Shown: piece by piece, positions 26,563 through 36,248 of the stretch
Layout of the letters: each line of letters starts with the position of its first letter
Position numbering within the stretch: position 1 is the stretch's first letter
From: Pseudomonas hefeiensis
GTDB lineage: Bacteria > Pseudomonadota > Gammaproteobacteria > Pseudomonadales > Pseudomonadaceae
DNA length: 64,000 nucleotides
Assembly (NCBI RefSeq): GCF_030687835.1
Contig: NZ_CP117449.1
Span: 4,216,001 to 4,280,000, forward strand
Direction of reading: 5' to 3'
Position numbers and translations under genes: made by a program
Notes under the pieces: generated by a model
The model's database searches: none
What the model saw: only the letters and a program-made list of their open reading frames with translations
Told to the model about the DNA's origin: nothing

Positions 26563-27503
26563 GACCTGTCCTCCCCGCCGGGTTTCGTCGGATCAAAGGT
26601 GTGCACCGATGGATCGAATTCATGCACCGCTGGGTCAAGGGTAACTGGATGTTCGTCTTCCTCGACCCGTTGTGGCCCGACGCGCACGTAATGGAAGAAC
26701 CCGGCCAGCACCGCCGCGCCCATGGCCAGCAACGCCAGGGGTTTGCTCAGGCCTTTCCACAGCTCCACCAACGGACTGATCACCGGGTGATCCGGCAACC
26801 CGGCATACAACCTGGGTGTGTCGGCATGGTGCAGCACATACATGACGTGAGTACCGCCGACGCCTTCGGGGTCATACAAACCGGCGTTTTCGAAACCGCG
26901 ACTCTTGAGGTCGACGATACGTTCGGCGGCGTGTTCTTTCATGTCTTCCTTGCTGCCGAAAACGATGGCGCCGGTCGGGCAGGTTTTCACGCAGGCCGGC
27001 TCCAGCCCCACCGCCACCCGATCCGAACACAGCGTGCATTTATAAGCCTTGTGGTCCTTTTGCGAGATGCGCGGAATGTTGAACGGGCAACCGGTGATGC
27101 AATACCCGCAGCCAATGCAATGGTCCTGATCGAAATCGACGATGCCGTTGACGTGCTTGATGATCGCGCCGGGGCTCGGGCACGCCGCCAGGCAGCCGGG
27201 CTCGGCGCAGTGCATGCAGCCGTCCTTGCGGATCAGCCATTCGAGGTTACCGGCGTCAGTTTCATGCTCGGTGAAGCGCATCAAGGTCCAGGTGTCTGCG
27301 CTGAGGTCTTGAGGGTTGTCGTAAGTGCCGAGGTTGTGACCGACATCGTCGCGCAGCTCGTTCCATTCCGAGCAGGCGACCTGGCAGGCCTTGCAGCCGA
27401 TGCACTTGGTGGTGTCGATCAGCTTGGCCACTGCCTCTTGCGTGCGCACCGAGGGCGGCATGGTGGTGGTGGCCGAACGGGCGATGATGTCTTGGCTGGC
27501 CAT
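26559..27503 (-). CDS. fdoH: Formate dehydrogenase iron-sulfur (beta) subunit
   Basis: 314 aa. Four Cys clusters for [4Fe-4S] centres: [61 protein letters not shown]. One C-terminal membrane helix follows ([17 protein letters not shown]). It begins one base after the fdoG stop. Length and layout match FdnH/FdoH. Confidence 0.97.
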   Translation of the reverse strand: MASQDIIARSATTTMPPSVRTQEAVAKLIDTTKCIGCKACQVACSEWNELRDDVGHNLGTYDNPQDLSADTWTLMRFTEHETDAGNLEWLIRKDGCMHCAEPGCLAACPSPGAIIKHVNGIVDFDQDHCIGCGYCITGCPFNIPRISQKDHKAYKCTLCSDRVAVGLEPACVKTCPTGAIVFGSKEDMKEHAAERIVDLKSRGFENAGLYDPEGVGGTHVMYVLHHADTPRLYAGLPDHPVISPLVELWKGLSKPLALLAMGAAVLAGFFHYVRVGPQRVEEDEHPVTLDPAVHEFDPSVHTFDPTKPGGEDRS

Positions 27504-30500
27504 TTAGACTTTCTCCACGTTGACCAGGAATGACTTGGATTCCGGGGTCTGTGTGTTGCCATCGCCGAGGAACGGCACCAGGGTGTTGGTCAGGTAACCG
27601 TGACGGGTGGCGCCGGTGAAACCCCAGTGCAACGGGATACCGATCTGGTGCACCACTTGATTGTTGACCTGCAGCGGACGAATCCGCTTGGTCACCACCG
27701 CCACCGCTTCGATGTGCCCGCGCTTGGAACTGACCCGCACGCGGTCACCGGCAGCAATGCCCTTCTCCTTGGCCAGGACTTCACCGATTTCGACAAACTG
27801 TTCGGGCTGGGTAATAGCGTTGATCGGGCAATGCTTGGACCAGAAATGGAAGTGTTCAGTCAGCCGGTAGCTGGTCGCCGCATAAGGGAAGTCCTTGGCC
27901 TGCCCGAGGGTGTCCCAGACTGAATCGAAGATCCGCCCGGCCGGGTTGCTGGTCGCCTGCCTGTTGTTGGGGTGCATCGGGTTGATGCCAATGGGCGTCT
28001 CGAACGGTTCATAGTGTTCCGGGAATGGCCCTTCGTTCATCTTGTCGAGGGCGAAGAAACGCGCCACGCCTTCGGGGTTCATGATGAACGGGTTGATGCC
28101 CGCTTCCGGTGCGGCGTCGGCCTTGTAGTCGGGCACGTCGGTGCCGGTCCAGACCTTGCCGTTCCACCACACCAGCCGTTTGTTCGGGCCCCATGGTTTG
28201 CCTTGAGGGTCGCAAGAGGCGCGGTTATAGAGAATCCGCCGGTTCATCGGCCACGACCAGGCCCACCCCAGGTTCTGCTTCATGCTGAAAGGATCACTGT
28301 TGTCACGCCGGGCCATCAGGTTGCCCTGCTCGGTCCAGCTGCCGCAGAAAATCCAGCACCCGGACGCCGTGCTGCCATCGTCCTTGAGTTGGCCGAAGCC
28401 GGACAGTTGCTGACCCGTCTTGATCACCGCGCCTGAAGCGTCGGTGACATCGGATACGGCGTAGCCGTTGAATTCCCGGGCCAGCTCTTCCGGCGACGGG
28501 TCATCCGGTAATTTGTAGGGCCAGTGGAGCTTGAGGATCGGCTCGGCCAAGGCACCACCATCGGCCTGGTAACGCTTGCGCAGGCGCAAGAACAGCTCGG
28601 CCATGATCTTCACGTCCGTGCGCGCCTGCCCCGGGCCATCGGCACCCTTCCAGTGCCATTGCAACCAGCGACCGCTGTTGACCAGCGAACCGCTTTCTTC
28701 GGCGAAACAGGTGGTGGGCAAACGGATGACTTCGGTCTGGATCTCGGCCGTTTGCACATCGTTGTAAGGTCCGGCGTTGCGCCAGAACTCCGAGGTTTCG
28801 GTGGCCAGTGGGTCCATCACCACCAGCCACTTGAGTTTGGCCAGCGCCTTCATTACCCGGTTCTTGTCCGGCAAGGCAGCGATCGGGTTGAAGCCCTGGC
28901 ACATGTAGCCATTGACCTCGCCCTTGCCCATCATGTCGAACATTTTCAGGATGTCGTAGCCGGGAATGTCCAGTTTGGGCAGCCAGTCATAGCCCCAGTT
29001 ATTCTCGGCAGTGGCATTGGCGCCGTACCAGGCTTTCATCAGGCTGACGTGAAACTTGCCGTAGTTCTGCCAATAAGACATCTGCCCGGGACGCAGCGGC
29101 TTGAGTGCGCGCTTGGCGATGTAGGCGTTGTAATCCTGTTCGGCCTCGGCCGGCAGGGTCAGGTAACCGGGCAGCAGGTTGGACAGCAAGCCCAAGTCGG
29201 TCAGGCCCTGGATGTTGGAGTGCCCGCGCAGGGCATTGACGCCCCCGCCCGGCATGCCGACGTTGCCCAGCAGCAGTTGCACCATGGCCGCGCTGCGGAT
29301 CATCTGCGAGCCTGTCGAATGCTGGGTCCAGCCCAGCGCGTAGAGAATCGTCATGGTTTTGCCCGGTTGCGAGCAGGTGGCGATCTCTTCCCAGATTTTC
29401 TGCATTGCATCCACGGGCATGCCGCAGACCTGACTGGCCAGCTCCAGGGTGTAGCGGCTGTAATGCTGCTTCATTAATTGATAGACGCAGCGTGGGTCTT
29501 GCAAGGTCGGGTCGACTTTGGCGAAACCGTCCTCGCCGGTTTCGTAGCCCCAGCCGGACTTGTCGGTATAGATGCGCTTGCTCGCGTCGTAACCGCTGAA
29601 CAACCCATCCTCGAAGCCGTAGTTAGCCTTGACGATGAACGACACGTCCGTATAGGTGCGTACGTATTCGTGCTGGATCTTGTCTTCGGTCAGCAGGTAA
29701 TTGATCAGCCCGCCCATGAAGGCAATGTCGGTGCCGGTGCGGATCGGTGCGTAATAGTCGGCCACCGAGGCCGTACGGGTGAAACGCGGGTCGACCACAA
29801 TCAGCCGCGCCTTGTTGTGGGCTTTGGCTTCGGTGACCCATTTGAAACCGCAAGGGTGCGCTTCGGCGGCGTTGCCACCCATCACCAGAACCAGATTCGC
29901 GTTGGCGATATCGGTCCAGTGGTTGGTCATGGCACCACGGCCATACGTCGGGGCAAGACTTGCCACCGTCGGGCCATGTCAGACACGTGCCTGGTTATCA
30001 AACCCCAGCATGCCGAGACTGCGAATCACCTTGTGGGTGATGTACCCCGCTTCGTTGGACGATGCCGACGCCGCCAGGAAACCGGTGGTCAGCCAGCGAT
30101 TCACCGTTTGCCCCTGGGCGTTCTTCTCGATGAAATTGGCATCGCGGTCGGCCTTCATCAGGTCGGCGATGCGATCCAGCGCTTCATCCCAGGAGATTCG
30201 CGTCCATTGCGTGGTGCCGGGCTTGCGCACCTGCGGGTACTGGAGACGCGTGGGGCTATGAATGAAATCGAGCAGGCCTGCGCCTTTGGGGCAGAGGGTG
30301 CCGCGATTGACGGGATGGTCGGCATCGCCTTCGATGTGGATGATGCTCTGGGCGACATTCTTCGCATTGTCGCCCAGGCTGTACATGATCAAGCCGCAAC
30401 CGACCGAGCAGTACGGGCAGGTGTTGCGGGTTTCATGGGTATGGGCGAGTTTGAAATGACGCACTTGTTCGGCGAAAGCTGGCGTCGGGGCCATGCCCAG

Positions 30501-30569
30501 CGCGCCGAGGCTTGAGCCCGCAAGGCCGAGACCAGCGACCTTGAAGAACTGACGACGGTTGAGGTCCAT
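27504..30569 (-). CDS. fdoG: Formate dehydrogenase major (alpha) subunit, selenoprotein
   Basis: 1021 residues when the in-frame UGA at 29979-29981 (codon 197) is read as selenocysteine. It has a Tat signal (NRRQFFKVAGLGLAG) and a [4Fe-4S] motif NTCPYCSVGC. The Sec sits in NQARV-U-HGPTVASL, the same context as E. coli FdnG. Molybdopterin-guanine dinucleotide domains and the C-terminal NALKG-like part (RVRVSSKRGHIEAVAVV) follow. It oxidises formate in the periplasm. The gene must not be split at the UGA: both halves are in one frame, a SECIS hairpin follows, and selABC lie in the same block. Confidence 0.97.
29946..29981 (-). promoter_or_regulatory. Bacterial SECIS element of fdoG
   Basis: The UGA (29981-29979) is followed by a stem: CG-x-CGG pairs with CCG-x-CG (71-66 with 51-46, last two digits of 299xx), there is a single bulged U at 29965, then GGCAA pairs with UUGCC around a GUC loop. 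A bulged U and a GU-containing apical loop are the SelB-binding features known from E. coli fdhF/fdnG. Confidence 0.85.
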
Positions 30570-30943
30570 CGTGCACTCCTGATCAGGTGGAAACCCGGTG
30601 CATTGGCCGGATTTTTCTGGACGATCACGGTGACGGCAACGGAACTACCGTCGCTTTAAACTGTAGACAATGCTGTTTGGTGCTGTGGAAAAACCGACCG
30701 TCGGGTAATCCGCAAGCCAGCCAGACACATAATTAATGTGGGAGCCCCCTCGAAGGGATCGCGCAGATAGAGCGTAGTTTGTGTAACCGCCAGGCTTGAT
30801 AACAACGAAGATCTACTGTGGGAGCGGGCTTGCTCGCGAAGAAGCCTGCACATTCAACATCGAGCCCGACTGACACACCGCCTTCGCGAGCAAGCCCGCT
30901 CCCACAGGGGATCTGCGGGGGCAAGGTCTGCGAACAACTCGGA
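30570..30943. other. Intergenic region between fdoG and the sulfatase-like gene
   Basis: 374 bases. The right half is filled by a REPIN (30816-30907). The left part should contain the fdo operon promoter; no clear Anr/Fnr box (TTGAT-N4-ATCAA) was found. No gene is seen. Confidence 0.6.
30816..30907. repeat. REPIN, subfamily with GAGCGGGCTTG arms
   Basis: CTGTGGGAGCGGGCTTGCTC on the left is matched by its inverse on the right. The spacer contains CACATTCAACATCGAGCCCG, nearly repeated in the next element. Confidence 0.9.
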
Positions 30944-32695
30944 CTACTGTGGGAGCGAGCCCGCTCGCGATGACGGCGGCACATTCGACATCGAGCCCGA
31001 CTGACCCGCCGCCATCTCGGCCTGAGCCGGCCCCGGTGTGACAATGTGCTTGAGGTCGATGTGTTTCCACTCAGGCATCGCCCCTAGCCGCGCATTGAAG
31101 CGGTAATTGAAGGTAAAAGCGTCTTCAGTTGGTTGGTTCAGGGATTTTCCATAGGTCGCTTCAACACCGGCCGGGTCGTACCCCATCAACTGCAACAGCG
31201 TCGGGAAGATGTTGTAGTGACTGGACCGGTCCTTGTTCTGTGCCCATGCATGTTGCCAATCCAGGGTGTGCAACCGCGCGCCTTCTATGACCACCAGCGG
31301 CACGAGTCCCTCCTCCGCCGCCGGGTCACCGCCGCAGTGGGTGTTGAGCCCGGGGTTGCCGCGCTCGTGAAGGTCCTGGCCATGGTCGGAGGTGTAGATC
31401 AACACGGCGTTGTTTAAATCGGCCTGCTGGAAGAGCCGCTTGAAAAACTCTCCGACATTCCACAACAAGGTGTTCTGGTAGGCGTTGCGGTACAGCTCCC
31501 AGTCATGGGTCCGGCCATCAAAACCGTCACGTTGGCCGGTGTCGGCGACCTCGAGAAATCGCCCGCGCGGCAGGGCGGGACGATAACTCATGAACTCATC
31601 CGGGTATTTATCATGCACGGGAAAATGCGCACCGAGCTTGTTGACCACTATCAGCTCGGCCCGGTCATTACCTAGCCGCTGGATCAATGCCGCGGCGACC
31701 GCCATGTCGCGCTCAAACACCGGGGTCCCGTCGAATTGCACGAAGTCGTCGATATCGTTTTTTTCGGTGTCGGTCATCAGGTTCTGCAGACGACCACCGG
31801 TGCGCTGGGCGTCGATATAGACCGTGCGCAACCCGGCCTTTTTGGCGTACTGCCAGATCGACGGCAACGTGCTGTTGATGCGCACGTAATCGTCGCGAGT
31901 ACCGCCATAACGCAAGCTGACGTTGGTGTCGGCGCTGCAATTGGCGATGGAGGCCGCGTAACCGAAATTGAAAATTTCCACGCCGTCCGGTGGAGTCTTC
32001 AAACCGCTTTGCACGCCGAATGGCGCGTTGATATCCAGATAATTCCCGGCGACGCTTTCATCGATAATCAGCACAATATCGTGCTCGATCGGCGATGTTG
32101 GCCGCGTCAGTCGGATCGGCTCCCGAGGGCCGACGGTGTTATGCAGAGTTTCGTAAACGAACAGATTCAGATAGGCCAGCGGTGTGTACATCACCGGTAG
32201 ACCCCGCGCGCCTTCGCCCGCCCGGACGAATAAAACCCCACTGAGCAACAACACACCCAGCACAGGCGCGGCGATTGGCAAATACCCGGGCAATGGCACC
32301 GTCCGCCGAGGCTTGAGACCGAGCCCCAACAGCAACAACAGGCCGCCGGTCGCGGCACTGACAATCACCTCGCGATACTGGTGCGCCGCCTCCCCGACAA
32401 AACCACCCGAATACACCAGAGACACGAACTGGCTGTACGTCAGGTAGCTGTCCGTCACCCTTGTGTACACCTCAAAGAACACCGCCGAACCAAACATCGC
32501 CAGCGCAAACAGATGGCGCACGAGGGTTTGGCGGATGTACGCGCTCATCCACAGCGCCACCACCAAGACCATGAACATCGCACCGAACAGCAACGTGGCG
32601 AATCCCCAACCCAGGGCATTCAGACGATCAAGGTAATAGTCATATCCCCTGATCAGATAGAGCACCAGCAGCAGTTCCTTGAGGTATCGGAGCAT
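30944..32695 (-). CDS. Membrane sulfatase-fold phosphotransferase-like protein
   Basis: 583 aa from ATG 32695. Five N-terminal helices (to about residue 170) precede a periplasmic alkaline-phosphatase/sulfatase-fold domain. Motifs: IIDESVAGNYLDIN (nucleophile position, Ser rather than the Thr of EptA-type enzymes), NKLGAHFPVHDKYP, TSDHGQDLHERG and GLNTHCGG. It probably moves a phospho-substituent such as phosphoethanolamine onto a surface glycolipid, or is a related hydrolase. The final ~23 residues (after GPAQAEMAAG) are encoded by a REP element and should not be part of the conserved fold. It is divergent from the exopolysaccharide cluster. Confidence 0.85.
   Translation of the reverse strand: MLRYLKELLLVLYLIRGYDYYLDRLNALGWGFATLLFGAMFMVLVVALWMSAYIRQTLVRHLFALAMFGSAVFFEVYTRVTDSYLTYSQFVSLVYSGGFVGEAAHQYREVIVSAATGGLLLLLGLGLKPRRTVPLPGYLPIAAPVLGVLLLSGVLFVRAGEGARGLPVMYTPLAYLNLFVYETLHNTVGPREPIRLTRPTSPIEHDIVLIIDESVAGNYLDINAPFGVQSGLKTPPDGVEIFNFGYAASIANCSADTNVSLRYGGTRDDYVRINSTLPSIWQYAKKAGLRTVYIDAQRTGGRLQNLMTDTEKNDIDDFVQFDGTPVFERDMAVAAALIQRLGNDRAELIVVNKLGAHFPVHDKYPDEFMSYRPALPRGRFLEVADTGQRDGFDGRTHDWELYRNAYQNTLLWNVGEFFKRLFQQADLNNAVLIYTSDHGQDLHERGNPGLNTHCGGDPAAEEGLVPLVVIEGARLHTLDWQHAWAQNKDRSSHYNIFPTLLQLMGYDPAGVEATYGKSLNQPTEDAFTFNYRFNARLGAMPEWKHIDLKHIVTPGPAQAEMAAGQSGSMSNVPPSSRAGSLPQ
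30947..31018. repeat. Partial REPIN overlapping the end of the sulfatase-like gene
   Basis: Left arm CTGTGGGAGCGAGCCCGCTC and the spacer (CACATTCGACATCGAGCCCG) resemble the element 40 bases away, but the right arm is lost. The element lies inside the coding region of the 30944-32695 gene and supplies its last codons. Confidence 0.8.
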
Positions 32696-33073
32696 GTCTT
32701 TCTCGGCGATAGGGCGGCGTTGGAGAAGGGGTCGTTTTCTGCACGTTAGCAGCGGCTTTCCAAAGCGCAAGAAAAGCACCAGCCGGCCGAAGCGTCAAAA
32801 AAAAGTTAGCCCAAAAATGACACGCTTTAAGCAAGTTAAACGTAAAAACCTATGGATAATTACCGTTCATCGCCTAGTTAAATTCCGCTAAAGCCCTTTA
32901 AAAACGGCACTTTTCTAAACCAGTCAATGACTTGATATCAAAAGGCCAAGTTCTGTCGAGTTTGCCAACAGTGACAACTGTCATTTTGCTGACACGATTT
33001 TCTGAAGCTGCGCTATACCCCTCTAAACAGTTTCATCCGAGTTACATCACACGGTCTGCGAGGCGCGCCAAGA
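32696..33073. promoter_or_regulatory. AT-rich divergent intergenic region upstream of the exopolysaccharide cluster
   Basis: 378 bases, clearly more AT-rich than the flanks. It has a TGACA-AC-TGTCA dyad at 32972-32983 and another TGACA at 32990. The ugd start follows without a strong Shine-Dalgarno. It should hold the main promoter of the cluster and that of the sulfatase-like gene. No gene is seen. Confidence 0.5.
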
Positions 33074-34438
33074 ATGGACGTGAGCGTATTTGGAACGGGG
33101 TATGTGGGGTTGATTCAAGCGGCTGCGCTGGCTGACGTCGGCCACCGCGTTTTGTGCATCGACATTGACCCCAACAAGATCCGTCAGCTGCAACAAGCGG
33201 TGCCGCCGATCAGCGAGCCCGGGCTGTCCGAATTACTCGAAGAGAACATCAAGTGTGGTCGACTGCTGTTCAGTGATCAGGCCAGCGATGCGGTCAATCA
33301 CGGCGAACTGATTTTCATCGCGGTCGGCACGCCGGCCGATGAAGACGGTTCGGCAGACCTGAGCCATGTACTGGCGGTCACCCGCCAGATCGCTGACTTC
33401 ATGGACAGCGACCGTACCTTGATCATCAAGTCCACGGTGCCGGTCGGCACCGCCGACAAGGTCGCCGAATGCGCCCGTCAGGCGTTGGCTCGCCGGGGTC
33501 TGAAACAGCTGAATGTGCGAGTGGTGTCCAACCCCGAGTTTCTCAAGGAAGGCAGCGCCCTGGCCGACTGCATGCGCCCGGACCGGATCATTATCGGCAC
33601 CGCCGACCCGCTGGCTCGCGACCAGATGAGCGAGCTGTACGCGCCCTTTTGCCGTAACCGCGAAAAACTGATGTTCATGGACAACCGCAGCGCCGAACTG
33701 ACCAAGTATGCGGCCAATGCCATGCTCGCCACCCGCATCAGCTTCATGAACGAACTGGCCAATCTCACCGAAAGGTTGGGCGCCGATATCGAAGCGGTGC
33801 GCAAGGGCATCGGCTCGGACCCACGCATCGGCTATCACTTCATTTACCCCGGATGCGGCTTTGGCGGTTCATGCTTTCCCAAGGACCTGCGCGCCCTGCT
33901 GCACACCGCCGAACAGAGCGGCATGCCATTGCGCCTGCTGCGCAGCGTCACCGATGTCAATGACAGCCAGCGGCACATTCTCTTCGAGAAACTGACGCAA
34001 CAGTTCCCCACAGGCCTGGCCGGCAAATCGATTGCGATTTGGGGCCTGGCTTTCAAACCCAACACCGATGACATGCGCGAAGCCCCCAGCCGCTACCTGA
34101 TGGAAGCGCTGTGGCGCGAAGGCGCTCGGGTCCATGCCTACGACCCGGAGGCCATGTCCGAATGCCGACGCCTCTACGGCTACCGCAAAGACCTGAACCT
34201 GTGCGCCACCCGCGACGACACCCTGGAAGATGCAGACGCCCTGGTGATCTGCACCGAATGGAAGAATTTCCGCGTGGTGGATTTCGACATGCTGGCCAGC
34301 AAGTTGCGCGCCCGGGTCATCATCGATGGCCGCAACCTCTACAACCCGGAACACCTGGCCGCCGCCGGTCTCTTGTATCGCGGCATCGGGCTGCGTCACA
34401 CCGTGCCCAGTCCCCTGACCCTGGGGCCACGGGCGTGA
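33074..34438 (+). CDS. ugd: UDP-glucose/GDP-mannose dehydrogenase family protein (UDP-glucose 6-dehydrogenase)
   Basis: 454 aa. Rossmann start VSVFGTGYVGLIQAAALADVGH, VGTPADEDGSADLSHV, EFLKEGSALADCMRPDRI, ELTKYAANAMLATRISFMNELA, and the catalytic Cys in PGCGFGGSCFPKDLRAL. WGLAFKPNTDDMREAPS follows in the C-terminal domain. It should oxidise UDP-glucose to UDP-glucuronate. It is first in the exopolysaccharide operon, overlapping the epimerase gene by four bases (GTGA). Confidence 0.95.
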   Translation: MDVSVFGTGYVGLIQAAALADVGHRVLCIDIDPNKIRQLQQAVPPISEPGLSELLEENIKCGRLLFSDQASDAVNHGELIFIAVGTPADEDGSADLSHVLAVTRQIADFMDSDRTLIIKSTVPVGTADKVAECARQALARRGLKQLNVRVVSNPEFLKEGSALADCMRPDRIIIGTADPLARDQMSELYAPFCRNREKLMFMDNRSAELTKYAANAMLATRISFMNELANLTERLGADIEAVRKGIGSDPRIGYHFIYPGCGFGGSCFPKDLRALLHTAEQSGMPLRLLRSVTDVNDSQRHILFEKLTQQFPTGLAGKSIAIWGLAFKPNTDDMREAPSRYLMEALWREGARVHAYDPEAMSECRRLYGYRKDLNLCATRDDTLEDADALVICTEWKNFRVVDFDMLASKLRARVIIDGRNLYNPEHLAAAGLLYRGIGLRHTVPSPLTLGPRA

Positions 34439-35505
34439 ACATTCTGGTGACCGGCGCGGCCGGTTTCATCGGCGCCCATTGCGTGCTGCGGCTGCTGCGC
34501 GACGGTCATCAGGTGTGGGGGCTGGACAACTTCAACGACTACTACGACCCGCAACTCAAGCATGACCGCGTGGCATGGGTGAAAGACCAGGCGGGGGATT
34601 TTCCGTTGGCACGGGTGGACCTGACCGATGCCTCGGCCATCGATGAGTTGTTCCAGTCGCACCGCCCGGAGGTGGTGATTCATCTCGCCGCCCAAGCCGG
34701 CGTGCGTTATTCCCTGGAGAATCCGCGGGCCTATGTCGACAGCAACCTCACCGGGTTCCTGAACATTCTGGAAAGCTGCCGCCACCATCCGGTCAAGCAC
34801 CTGATCTACGCCTCCTCAAGCTCCGTGTATGGCGCCAACCAGCGCACTCCTTACTCAGTACAGGACGGTGTGGACCATCCGCTGTCGCTCTACGCGGCCA
34901 GTAAAAAGGCCAACGAACTGATGGCTCACAGTTACAGCCATCTGTTTGACATCCCGTGCACCGGCCTGCGGTTTTTCACCGTGTACGGTCCTTGGGGCCG
35001 GCCGGACATGTCACCGATCCAGTTCGCCCGCGCCATCGCCGAAGGCCACGTGTTGCAGCTGTTCAATCATGGCGAGCACCAGCGCGATTTCACTTATATC
35101 GACGACATCATCGAAAGCATTGCCCGGCTGATCGAACGCCCGCCCCATGCCACACCGCAGTGGGATCGCGATCAACCGGACCCGGCCACCAGCGCAGCGC
35201 CCTGGCGGATCTACAACATCGGTGGGCAGCACCCGGTAGCGCTGCGCACCTATGTGGCGTTGCTGGAAAAGCACTTGGGACAAACCGCCCGGATCGAACT
35301 GCTGCCCCTGCAGCCCGGAGACGTGCTGAACACCTGCGCCGATGCCAGCGACCTGGCACGGGCCACCGGGTTCCAGCCGCGCATTGAACTGGATGACGGC
35401 CTGGGCCGCTTCATCGACTGGTTCCTCGATTACTACCCCCTGCCTATCGCCGACACCGCTTGCAGCCGAACGCTTGCGACCAACCTTCAGCGGAGGAGTC
35501 TATGA
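34435..35505 (+). CDS. NAD-dependent epimerase, UDP-glucuronate 4-epimerase-like
   Basis: 356 aa from a GTG overlapping the ugd stop. SDR epimerase motifs: TGAAGFIGAH (NAD binding), HLAAQAGVRYSLENPRAYVDSNLTG, catalytic SSSSVYG and YAASKKANE, RFFTVYGPWGRPDM, and FTYIDDI. The sequence context fits capsular-polysaccharide protein I type enzymes, giving UDP-galacturonate. With ugd it would supply uronic acid to the polymer. Confidence 0.92.
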   Translation: MNILVTGAAGFIGAHCVLRLLRDGHQVWGLDNFNDYYDPQLKHDRVAWVKDQAGDFPLARVDLTDASAIDELFQSHRPEVVIHLAAQAGVRYSLENPRAYVDSNLTGFLNILESCRHHPVKHLIYASSSSVYGANQRTPYSVQDGVDHPLSLYAASKKANELMAHSYSHLFDIPCTGLRFFTVYGPWGRPDMSPIQFARAIAEGHVLQLFNHGEHQRDFTYIDDIIESIARLIERPPHATPQWDRDQPDPATSAAPWRIYNIGGQHPVALRTYVALLEKHLGQTARIELLPLQPGDVLNTCADASDLARATGFQPRIELDDGLGRFIDWFLDYYPLPIADTACSRTLATNLQRRSL

Positions 35506-36248
35506 CCCGACATGAGCAAAGCATCCCTATCACCGCCTTCGGGGGCGACAAGCGCGTCGATCCCGAGCACCGCCGACGCCTGGACGCGGCCATCCATCGT
35601 CAGGGCCGCGGCTGGCTGACCGGTCGCGTCGGCGGTCGACCCTGGACTGTCTCGCGCACCAATCGAGTGGTGGCCTGTCTCGGCGCGTTGTCGATTCTGT
35701 TACTGCTCAGCCCGCTGTTGCTGGGTCTGGCGCTGCTGATCAAGTTCTCAAGCCCCGGTCCAGTGTTGTTCGTGCAGAAGCGCACCGGATACCGCGGCCG
35801 GGTCTTTGGCATGTACAAGTTCCGCACCATGGTTGCTGATGCCGAGGCGCTCAAGGAGTCACTGCGTCACCTCAACAAGCACGGCGCCGATGCCATCGAC
35901 TTCAAGATCGACAACGACCCGCGCATCACCCCCGTCGGCCGGTTCCTGCGACGCAGCAGCCTCGACGAGCTACCCAACCTGATCAATGTGGTGACCGGCG
36001 ACATGCGCCTGGTCGGCCCGCGGCCGACCTCGTTCAACGCCTACCGCTACAAGGACAACCATCTTGTCCGCCTGAGCATCTACCCCGGCCTGACCGGCCT
36101 GTGGCAGATCTCCGGGCGCAGCAACATCGACTTCGATCAGCGCGTGGAACTGGACCTCAGCTACATCGCCGAACAAAGCCTGTTGCTGGACCTGAAGATC
36201 CTGATGATCACCCCTTTCAAAGTTTTCAGCGGCCACGGAGCGAGTTAA
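35502..36248 (+). CDS. Priming undecaprenyl-phosphate sugar-phosphate transferase (ExoY/WcaJ C-terminal type)
   Basis: 248 aa; ATG at 35502 after GGAGGAG. One membrane segment (LGALSILLLLSPLLLGLALLIKF) precedes the bacterial sugar transferase domain: FVQKRTGYRGRVFGMYKFRTMVADAE, LRRSSLDELPNLINVVTGDMRLVGPRP, YPGLTGLWQISGRS. It lacks the four N-terminal helices of full WcaJ/GumD proteins. It loads the first sugar-1-phosphate on the lipid carrier. Confidence 0.94.
   Translation: MTRHEQSIPITAFGGDKRVDPEHRRRLDAAIHRQGRGWLTGRVGGRPWTVSRTNRVVACLGALSILLLLSPLLLGLALLIKFSSPGPVLFVQKRTGYRGRVFGMYKFRTMVADAEALKESLRHLNKHGADAIDFKIDNDPRITPVGRFLRRSSLDELPNLINVVTGDMRLVGPRPTSFNAYRYKDNHLVRLSIYPGLTGLWQISGRSNIDFDQRVELDLSYIAEQSLLLDLKILMITPFKVFSGHGAS

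Noticed and set aside
27504..30569. Two separate genes or a nonsense mutation in the formate dehydrogenase alpha subunit
   Set aside because: The TGA at 29979-29981 lies in the known Sec context, both halves share one frame, a SECIS stem follows, and selA, selB and tRNA-Sec are adjacent.
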